Positions 33,827-39,748 of a stretch of DNA of 39,748 bases are shown piece after piece. The notes beneath the pieces were generated by a model. The model saw nothing but the letters and a program-made list of their open reading frames with translations, ran no database searches and was not told where the DNA came from. The stretch covers positions 1 to 39,748 of the forward strand of contig JBNJHA010000017.1 in NCBI GenBank assembly GCA_051748085.1. The letters run 5' to 3'. Position numbers and translations under genes: made by a program. The DNA comes from CAYNNQ01 sp051748085. GTDB taxonomy: Bacteria; Desulfobacterota; Desulfovibrionia; Desulfovibrionales; Desulfonatronovibrionaceae. Each line of letters starts with the position of its first letter. Within the stretch, counting starts at the first letter, position 1.

Positions 33827-35077
33827 CTATTCATCATCCTTGTGTTCGATTTGCTTCATCAGACGGTCGAAGTCACTCTCGAAAAGACGGTCCTGAATAA
33901 TTCGGTATTTCTCAAATTCGCTTTCAGCATGCGCTTTGGCTATTTCCGCCGTTACCCTTCCAGCGTCCTGAAGGATTTTCCGGTCGGTGGCTTCAATGAA
34001 TTTGTTCAAGCGTGATTCCCAATCCTGCATGGTCATCGGGATCTTGCGAAGAGCCATATCTTCCGCGACATCCAGGTAGGCGTTCACCAGCCGGGTCANN
34101 NNNNNNNNNNNNNNNNNNNNNNNNNNNNNNNNNNNNNNNNNNNNNNNNNNNNNNNNNNNNNNNNNNNNNNNNNNNNNNNNNNNNNNNNNNNNNNNNNNAT
34201 TTGTTCAAGCGTGATTCCCAATCCTGCATGGTCATCGGGATCTTGCGAAGAGCCATATCTTCCGCGACATCCAGGTAGGCGTTCACCAGCCGGGTCAGTT
34301 GTGCCATTTCGTTTTCGATCAGGTAATTCTTGGCCACACTGACATCAAACTTTTGGATTTTACCCTTCGGAGTATCTTCCCATGTGGTCAGGCCCATGTG
34401 TTGTTTCTGATGATCTGCCCGGTCGACAATAACTTCAGCTGCGGTCTGGCCGTGGATAGCCCAATGCAGCTTATTCTGCACTGTGGCAAAAAAGCGTTTG
34501 GTCGCCTGAGCGGTCACATCATAATCAATGGATGTGGCGTAGATGTCGGTGATCTTCTGATAGAACTTACGCTCCGAAAGTCGGATTTACCGGATGCGTT
34601 CCAGCTGTTCCTCAAAATATTGTTCCGTCAGGATGGAGCCCCCGTTCTTTATCCGCTCATCATCCATCACATAGGCTTTGATGGTATAATGGTGGTCGCC
34701 CATTTGCGGAACTGAACAGCACGCTCTGAGTTGACCTTGTAACCGACGGCAATGATGGCCGAGAGATTGTAGTGTTTGGTGTTATAGTTTTTGCCGTCAG
34801 CGGCAGTTATTCGAAAATTTCGAATAACTGAATCTTCTTCCAACTCGCTGTCGGAAAACACCTTTTTCAGATGGTAATTGATGGTGTGGGTTTCAACATC
34901 GTAGAGAACACCCATCATTTTCTGGGTCAGCCAGATGTTTTCATCCGCGTATACCGCCTCAACGCCGCCCTTGCCGGTGGCTGCAACAAAGGTCAGATAT
35001 TCGGCCGCCGAGGAGCGGACAATCGACGTCTCTTTTTTTCCGGACTTTTGAATTTGCTTACTTTTATCCTTCTTCAT
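33827..35077 (-). pseudogene. rhuM: Broken rhuM (RhuM-family) gene, crossing an assembly gap
   Basis: RhuM proteins are often found inside type I restriction loci; their function is not known. The N-terminal part (35077 to about 34670, MKKDKSK...RAVQFRKWATTI) and the C-terminal part (KRFFATVQNKLHWAIHG...ESDFDRLMKQIEH) belong to one RhuM protein but lie in different frames. A frameshift with a small deletion occurs around 34665-34690, and an in-frame TAA at 34587-34589 (complement) replaces a Glu codon of RIREIRLSERKFYQK. The 100-N gap and its 99-bp duplication (see 34099-34198) are artefacts and do not cause the frame break. Its start overlaps the next gene by 4 bp. Confidence 0.82.
34000..34297. 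other. Assembly gap with exact 99-bp overlap on both sides
   Basis: Bases 34000-34098, left of the 100 N (34099-34198), are identical to 34199-34297, right of it. This is what results when two contigs sharing a 99-base k-mer end are scaffolded instead of merged. Removing the N and one copy restores the RhuM frame of this part, so nothing is missing here. Confidence 0.9.
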
Positions 35078-35664
35078 TCAACACCTCCCCAGTTTTGATA
35101 CCTGTCCCGGGACCAGCGGAGGTATTTCATCAACTCCCAGTTGATTGATTCGGAATCAAACCGCTCACTGTCAAAGGCGCCACCGGACCATTCCATGTAA
35201 CTTTCGTGCTCTTCATGGCTCGGGTCCTTCAGGGCACTTAAGAATTCAAAGTAGCCGGGTATACCGCCAACATCTTCAGGCGGGCAGGCCCGTTCGCCTT
35301 CAAGGCAGGCCAGCTCCGTTCTCAGCTCCGGATTGAAATAGCGGTTTTCCTCCAGAACAAGTTCATGCTCCCAGCTGTCCCCAAAATCATATAGGTAACG
35401 GAAGGTGCGGCCTTTCTGTTTGATCAGCTCTCCAAGACGGTATCGTCCGCAGACCAGCCCGTCTTCTTTCGATTCAGGGTATTCCGTGTATCGTTTATTC
35501 CCAATGGTAAATTCGTGCAGATGGCTGTCGGTCCAGCCCATGACAATCTGGATAACATCGTGCAGCCGGTCCAGCGTAATGCTGGCGGGCACCACAAAAC
35601 GACGCCAGATTACCGGTTCAATATCAAGCAGCTGCATTTTCAGCAGATAAAGTCGTTCATTCAT
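35074..35664 (-). CDS. Plasmid pRiA4b ORF-3 family protein
   Basis: A 196-aa soluble protein of the pRiA4b ORF-3-like family. IEPVIWRRFVVPASITLDRLHDVIQIVMGW, HLHEFTIGNKRY, YLYDFGDSWEHELVLE and CLEGERACPPEDVGGIPGYFEFL are the conserved blocks. Function is unknown; members are common on plasmids and islands. It is sandwiched with 4-bp overlaps between the DUF6880-like gene and rhuM, so the three are one translation unit. Confidence 0.88.
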   Translation of the reverse strand: MNERLYLLKMQLLDIEPVIWRRFVVPASITLDRLHDVIQIVMGWTDSHLHEFTIGNKRYTEYPESKEDGLVCGRYRLGELIKQKGRTFRYLYDFGDSWEHELVLEENRYFNPELRTELACLEGERACPPEDVGGIPGYFEFLSALKDPSHEEHESYMEWSGGAFDSERFDSESINWELMKYLRWSRDRYQNWGGVE

Positions 35665-37010
35665 TTTTTTACCTCATATTTTGACCAGAAGCTTCGTTTT
35701 CGCCCATGGTCCTCAATGACCTGCGCTTTGAACGCTTCGTGATGATTAAATTCTTTCCAGTCGGCAACTTTTGTTGCAAGTTTGTCCAGCTTCTTCAAAT
35801 AGCGGATACCATGGGGATAGGCCTTGGTGTAGCCACGTTCCAGAATAGAGATAAGCAGACTGCGGAAGATCAGGCTGGTGACAAGATGGCGGTTTTCAGC
35901 CTCCATCACTTCCGCCAGAGAGAGCAGGCTGCCGTAACGGTTGCCATCAAGCTGCTCGGCACGTTTCAGGAGATATAATTCGGCTTCATCTATTTTTCCG
36001 ACGGCAATCAGGAATTCCGCATCTGATTCCCTTAGTCTGTCGGTTTTCAGAATTTGCCGGGCTTCATCGCTGATAACATTGTCCCGCGTGTCGTGACCGA
36101 TTACATCCAGAAGCGCCTGCAGGGTGTCAGTAGAATGATAGGATCTGAAATTCCGGTACAGAAGCTCCGTCAGTTTTTCAGAATCGCCCTGCTTATGGTA
36201 GATTTCCTCAAGGAGCTTATCCCGCTCGTATGCCTGAAAGGTTTCACCTTCCGGAATTTTCTTCAGCCATGAATGGGCTGTTTCAACATCACCGCTTTTC
36301 AGATAGACCCGGGCAATGTCGACAAGTGCCGCAGGATTTAGCTTTCCCCACGAAGCAATTCGGGTTTTTTCAAACAGTTTTGCATCCTTTATCTGGCGGA
36401 CAAGTGATTCGATCAGCATCAGGTGATGACGTTTGCCGTATTTATCCTTTTCTTTGTCCGCCCATTTCTGGAGCCTAACAATCATGGTGCGGACAGCATC
36501 TTCTGGCAGGCATTCCCCTGCACAATCAATCAAGGTGTCCCGGATGCCGTAGTTGTCCTTTTGATTTACCTTAAGAATGATGTCCGAAATTTTTTCTTTG
36601 TCGTTACAGCGTTTGGCATAGTCGACAAACAGTTCTTTGGCATCATAGCGGAAAACATCACCAATATAGCCGCTGGAGTCGTCGCACATCTCAAAAATGG
36701 TGTTGTCGGCTTCGTAAAAAGCCGCAACCAGTTCAATGCCGGTGAGCGGATCATTCACACCGGATTTCAGATCCTGCAGCAGCAATTCCAGTTCACGTGA
36801 AAAACCGGCGGATTCGCGCCATCCAATGAATCGTTTTCGGCGTTTAAGGCTGGAAAGCTTTTTCTTAAATCGCTGAACATTCGCCTTCGGTATGGCAATC
36901 AGCTGTTCAATCAGGTCTTCCGCCTCATCGGAATGAACGGCAAGATTCAGCAAAGCATCTGCCAGCGCATCAGGCCCCAGATCAATCAGTTTTTGTTTGC
37001 GGTCTATCAC
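35661..37010 (-). CDS. Large helical protein, DUF6880-like
   Basis: A 449-aa, almost all alpha-helical protein with repeat-like segments (LNPAALVDIARVYLKSGDVETAHSWLKKI, SDAEFLIAVGKIDEAELYLLKRAEQL), a TPR or Sel1-like solenoid. The end, FNHHEAFKAQVIEDHGRKRSFWSKYE, is the conserved C-terminal pattern of DUF6880-type proteins (H..Y...L...H.RK..FW). No catalytic motif is seen. It is often associated with pRiA4b-type proteins. Its first 29 bp overlap the end of the hsdR stub. Confidence 0.72.
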   Translation of the reverse strand: MIDRKQKLIDLGPDALADALLNLAVHSDEAEDLIEQLIAIPKANVQRFKKKLSSLKRRKRFIGWRESAGFSRELELLLQDLKSGVNDPLTGIELVAAFYEADNTIFEMCDDSSGYIGDVFRYDAKELFVDYAKRCNDKEKISDIILKVNQKDNYGIRDTLIDCAGECLPEDAVRTMIVRLQKWADKEKDKYGKRHHLMLIESLVRQIKDAKLFEKTRIASWGKLNPAALVDIARVYLKSGDVETAHSWLKKIPEGETFQAYERDKLLEEIYHKQGDSEKLTELLYRNFRSYHSTDTLQALLDVIGHDTRDNVISDEARQILKTDRLRESDAEFLIAVGKIDEAELYLLKRAEQLDGNRYGSLLSLAEVMEAENRHLVTSLIFRSLLISILERGYTKAYPHGIRYLKKLDKLATKVADWKEFNHHEAFKAQVIEDHGRKRSFWSKYEVKK

Positions 37011-37377
37011 TTCTATTTAGTCCCTTGATATTTTTTGAAGTTTTAGCCTGCTCGAAGATCTCTTTATAGACCTCATCGCGGTCCACAGGAGGGTATTTGT
37101 GCCTGGCAAGCAGGAGGATCAGCTCGACCTTCAATTCGGCTTTAATGTCGTCACGCTCATTCCAGTCGGAAAATCTGGATTTATCATCAACGACCTTCTT
37201 AACCTCCTTGGCAAGGTTCAGCAGCTTGTCTTCCGGGTACTCAAAGTCATACTTGATCGCCAGAGCCATTAGGATGTCATAAAAAGCCTTTTCCTCGAAG
37301 TCGATGCCGAGGTCGCCGAAGGATTCCTTAAGAGTTTTGAATTTCTTTGAGAAGTCTGTGAAGTTCCCCCGAAAAAC
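36982..37377 (-). pseudogene. hsdR: 3' stub of type I restriction enzyme hsdR
   Basis: Only the C-terminal helical domain of HsdR is left, about 131 codons: NFTDFSKKFKTLKESFGDLGIDFEEKAFYDIL, then LAIKYDFEYPEDKLL, VVDDKSRFSDW and AELKVELILLLARHKYPPVDRDEVYKEIFEQA. The motor and nuclease domains are absent. In frame, a TAG (complement of 37378-37380) lies directly in front of the first codon, so the 5' side was replaced by other DNA. A second copy of its first 48 bases across the N gap is an assembly duplicate. It cannot cut DNA. Confidence 0.85.
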
Positions 37378-37627
37378 CTATTTTCTATACATGGTGACTG
37401 GGCTTGTCCAATAAACGGTTTGGATTGCNNNNNNNNNNNNNNNNNNNNNNNNNNNNNNNNNNNNNNNNNNNNNNNNNNNNNNNNNNNNNNNNNNNNNNNN
37501 NNNNNNNNNNNNNNNNNNNNNNNNNNNNAAGAGTTTTGAATTTCTTTGAGAAGTCTGTGAAGTTCCCCCGAAAAACCTATTTTCTATACATGGTGACTGG
37601 GCTTGTCCAATAAACGGTTTGGATTGC
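37330..37627. other. Second assembly gap, again with exact 99-bp overlap
   Basis: Bases 37330-37428 equal 37529-37627 across 100 N (37429-37528). The same 99-bp length as at the first gap points to one assembler setting. True sequence continues directly from the GGATTGC before the N to the GGCTCGCT after 37627. Beyond it, 37628-37661 shows no gene. Confidence 0.9.
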
Positions 37628-37661
37628 GGCTCGCTTTGCCTGCACAAGCCAATTTTATTCT

Positions 37662-38015
37662 TTAACCGCACTCTATGAGCAAAATTTGAAGACGGTCTGC
37701 GACTTGGGTAACGATTTCCACCGGGACGGCAGCGATCCTGGTTGTTTTACGTGCACGCCAGTCCAGGCTTATCACCTGATCCGCCCCTATTACACCTGTC
37801 ACGGGTAAACCAGCAGGCAAGGGAACCTCGAAAGGATAGCCTTTCACCCGTGTGGTGATCGGGCATAACAGTGCCAATCCAACTCGACCATTATAGGCGG
37901 AGGGAGACAGGACCAGGGCAGGTCGACGTCCTGCCTGCTCGTGGCCTGCTTGCGGATCAAGCGTTATCCAAACAGCATCTCCTCTTTCCGGTATATATGC
38001 ACCTTTCTGTATCAC
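37662..38015 (-). CDS. mazF: MazF-type endoribonuclease toxin
   Basis: A 117-aa PemK/MazF family protein: PERGDAVWITLDPQAGHEQAGRRPALVLSPSAYNG contains the conserved Gly-His-Glu and RRP-LV elements, then LALLCPITTRVKGYPFEV and DQVISLDW. MazF toxins cleave mRNA at short sequences. It overlaps the antitoxin by 4 bp (ATGA-like). All motifs look intact. Confidence 0.93.
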   Translation of the reverse strand: MIQKGAYIPERGDAVWITLDPQAGHEQAGRRPALVLSPSAYNGRVGLALLCPITTRVKGYPFEVPLPAGLPVTGVIGADQVISLDWRARKTTRIAAVPVEIVTQVADRLQILLIECG

Positions 38016-38254
38016 CAGACCTCCTTACCGACTGCCGGCCCAGTGTTCCATTCGCCGGGGATGTTTTCGTCGGTGACATTGCGTAAGAGCTCGTCAAGAG
38101 TGAGTGGTTGCTGAATGATCGGATTTACAACGAGCGTTCCTTCTACAAGGGATAGTTCCACAGTCGCATTCGCTTCGAGACCCACCTCTACCGCGAAGGA
38201 CTTGGGAATACGGAGAGCTAAACTGTTGCCCCACTTCTGAACACGTGTTTTCAT
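38012..38254 (-). CDS. mazE: MazE-type antitoxin, AbrB-like DNA-binding
   Basis: An 80-aa protein starting at ATG 38254 with GGAGG 5 bp upstream. The N-terminal swapped-hairpin domain VQKWGNSLALRIPKSFAVEVGLEANATVELSL is typical of MazE/AbrB; it binds the promoter and, through its C-terminal tail (LDELLRNVTDENIPGEWNTG), neutralises MazF. A longer frame going upstream to 38389 lacks any ribosome site and is rejected. This is an island-stabilising toxin-antitoxin pair. Confidence 0.92.
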   Translation of the reverse strand: MKTRVQKWGNSLALRIPKSFAVEVGLEANATVELSLVEGTLVVNPIIQQPLTLDELLRNVTDENIPGEWNTGPAVGKEVW

Positions 38255-38831
38255 GTTGACCTCCAATATTTGTAATCTTGACAACCTGTGTCTACAATGA
38301 AGATACACAAATAAATTTGTGAAGTCAATCAGAATCATCGATTCATATGCGTTACCGAGGCATACCCCCGGTGGAAGGGGAAAAGCCAAGATGACGTGTA
38401 CACATTACAGGAGCTAATTGCCGCTTGCCGCGCTGATTTTTAGGGTAAAAAAGAGATTCTAAGGAAAAAAAACAGGTTTTTGTGTGATGTATTCTGTGAA
38501 ATTTAAGTAGGTTGTGCAGGTCCGACCCCCAATTCAATTGTTTTTCAAAGGGCGGGCTATTCTGGGTACTTTAAAAATCAAAGCAGAGTTTGGGGGAAAG
38601 GCAGGGTATCATAATACATGGACAGGATAAACCGACAACATAACTAAACTTGCAACATAATGTCCCTTTGTTCCCTTTTGCTTCCCTCCAGGCCATACGG
38701 CCTGGAGGGCTCTGCTTATTAGGTGCTCCATCCTTATTTAGCCGAAGAAATATTTTTCCTAAAGTATAAGGTTCATGTATCTAGATGCGTATTAATCGGA
38801 TGAGCTTTTTTTACATTTTTTAATGGTAAGC
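38255..38831. other. Gene-free region upstream of mazEF
   Basis: Apart from the mazE leader, about 500 bp hold no convincing frame. A strong hairpin, CCCTCCAGGCC/GGCCTGGAGGG with loop ATAC (38684-38709), stands in the middle; it has no U-tail in either direction and so is not a clear terminator. Confidence 0.6.
38306..38321. promoter_or_regulatory. Possible MazE operator palindrome
   Basis: CACAAATAAATTTGTG, a perfect 7-bp inverted repeat with 2-bp spacer, lies about 50 bp upstream of mazE. MazE-type antitoxins usually repress their own promoter through such palindromes. Confidence 0.45.
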
Positions 38832-39254
38832 TTAATCAAGGGCGCCCTGCGGAATATTTTGATTAAATCTGATGGCCTTCAATTTAATAACAGGGGATGT
38901 CCTAGCATAACCTGCCACATTCTTGGTATCCATACTTTCTACAATCACTGCATCCGCTCCCTGTGCCCGAGCTTTTTCAAAAACGTGGCAAATCATAGTT
39001 TGAGGACCCTGAGAATGTGTGACCTGAGTACTCTCTTGAACTACGTAACGAGCCAAAACGGTATACTTATCTTTTGACGGTGCTTCCTCTTCTGGGATAT
39101 AAATACATTTATCTTTCGGCACACGAGGCTTTAACTGGCCAAACTTGGAACTGACGGGCAAAGTATCCACATTCAAATTTATGCCTGGACCGCAACCAAC
39201 AAGTCCAAAACAAAATAGGGCGACTATCATTAACGTACTCTTTAAAAAGCGCAT
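38832..39254 (-). CDS. Small lipoprotein, possible RcsF/DUF4156-like fold
   Basis: A 140-aa protein with an excellent lipobox, FGLVGC (Cys21), and AAGGAGGAG before its ATG. The mature part has four cysteines and an ending resembling EKARAQGADAVIVESM, which recalls the DUF4156/RcsF/YajI-like small lipoproteins; that link is weak. It is transcribed leftward, like the mazEF pair. Confidence 0.62.
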   Translation of the reverse strand: MRFLKSTLMIVALFCFGLVGCGPGINLNVDTLPVSSKFGQLKPRVPKDKCIYIPEEEAPSKDKYTVLARYVVQESTQVTHSQGPQTMICHVFEKARAQGADAVIVESMDTKNVAGYARTSPVIKLKAIRFNQNIPQGALD

Positions 39255-39460
39255 ACTCTCCTCCTTGTCTGTTTTTTGCTTATTATTGTCTAAATAAATT
39301 AAAGTTTATAGAACATTTTTATTTTTACATGTCAATAATATCTGCGTTTCTCTTTTGATATTCTTATCTTGGATGGCTTCCTAGCCTATTGTTCTGTCTT
39401 TGTCCGCTTGGACCTGACATATAGGGTTATTGCGGCAAGCTCAAAATTAAGATACATAAA
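39255..39460. other. A/T-rich gap
   Basis: No gene, repeat or RNA is recognised here; it includes the putative leader of the lipoprotein encoded on the - strand. Confidence 0.6.
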
Positions 39461-39471
39461 ATGAACGTGTC

Positions 39472-39618
39472 TTGGTTCTGTGTGAACTGGAATTAGCCCC
39501 CTTGGTAAGTAAGGATATTCCAATTTCGAAAGAAGTAAAACATCTGGCCAACCTCAATATATATGAAAGAGCAAATCCGGAAAGATGGGCCGGCAAAACA
39601 AAAAAAATGGAGGATTAA
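39472..39618 (+). pseudogene. Possible transposase C-terminal fragment
   Basis: An open stretch of 48 codons ending at TAA 39616-39618, with NIYERANPERWAGKTKKMED near its end. The PERWAGKT part resembles the tail of integrase-core transposases (PERWSG-type). There is no upstream body and no good start codon, so if real it is a relic. Evidence is thin. Confidence 0.3.
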
Positions 39619-39621
39619 AGA

Positions 39622-39675
39622 ATGAAAAAATTTGTTTTATTGTTCTTTTTTCTATGTATTATGCTAAATCCGTGA
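39622..39675 (+). pseudogene. Truncated start of a secreted protein
   Basis: GGAGG stands 8-9 bp before ATG 39622, but the frame ends after 17 codons, MKKFVLLFFFLCIMLNP, a signal-peptide-like start followed directly by TGA. Either a broken gene or a small membrane peptide. Confidence 0.35.
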
Positions 39676-39748
39676 AATTGTTACATCAACCTTGCAGTCC
39701 TACTGCATTTTGAATATTGACTAAACATAAACATTTCAGTAAGTTGTC

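Noticed and set aside
34000..34297. True tandem repeat with spacer
   Set aside because: Both gaps show exactly 99 identical bases and 100 N, the signature of unmerged contig overlap.
1..39748. CRISPR arrays or complete tRNA/rRNA genes
   Set aside because: No regularly spaced repeats and no clover-leaf or rRNA-like sequence were found on reading the window.

Overview
The window reads as a chromosomal scaffold of a sulfate-reducing deltaproteobacterium, most likely order Desulfovibrionales. This rests on gene content and order: a ccmE-F-A-B-C-D-TPR cytochrome c maturation locus with no ccmG or ccmH and a Cys-type CcmE, followed by guaB-guaA-tat-hisB-hisA, a PxxKW cysteine-rich protein, and a UshA-like selenoprotein. 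The genus cannot be fixed from the sequence alone. Bases 1-32.5 kb are compact, almost all on the + strand, with many 1-44 bp overlaps. About 32.7-39.7 kb is looser, mostly on the - strand, partly decayed and crossed by two assembly gaps.

Region 1 (1-12.0 kb): end of a CBS-domain CorC/HlyC-like gene; ccmE with its own terminator; ccmF-ccmA-ccmB-ccmC-ccmD and a membrane TPR protein; purine genes guaB and guaA; tatA/B and tatC; hisB, an unknown lipoprotein, and hisA. Region 2 (12.2-17.7 kb): PxxKW protein, M20 peptidase, a non-autonomous transposable element (MITE-like) in front of mnmG, and a class I/II aminotransferase. Region 3 (17.7-21.9 kb): an MCE lipid-transport locus with an MlaE permease, a strongly degenerate ABC ATPase without the catalytic motifs, an MCE (MlaD-like) protein, a lipoprotein and a PilZ (c-di-GMP) membrane protein. 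Region 4 (22-26.3 kb): CorC-like protein, lnt, prfB with a programmed +1 frameshift, and a diguanylate cyclase. Region 5 (26.7-32.5 kb): a second MITE copy, a MinD/FlhG-type ATPase, an HU-like protein, a selenoprotein whose in-frame UGA splits it in ordinary ORF calling, dapF, dapA, a hotdog thioesterase, and a second GGDEF protein with a SnoaL-like sensor domain.

Region 6 (32.7-39.7 kb, accessory): a tmRNA/tRNA T-arm fragment marks the left side. It is followed on the - strand by a CaCA cation exchanger, a broken rhuM, a pRiA4b ORF-3-like protein, a large DUF6880-like helical protein, the 3' stub of a type I restriction hsdR, a MazE/MazF toxin-antitoxin pair and a lipoprotein. This looks like a decaying type I restriction-modification island. 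Both N gaps (34099-34198 and 37429-37528) are flanked by exactly the same 99 bases on each side, so they are overlapping contig ends and not real missing sequence.

The main observations are: (i) a family of IS66-like MITEs in several lengths, from about 266 bp down to a 23-bp palindrome made only of the two ends, with 8-bp target duplications; (ii) the selenoprotein with a putative SECIS hairpin and lost phosphatase metal ligands; (iii) the pseudo-ATPase in an MCE transporter. No rRNA gene, complete tRNA gene or CRISPR array was seen.
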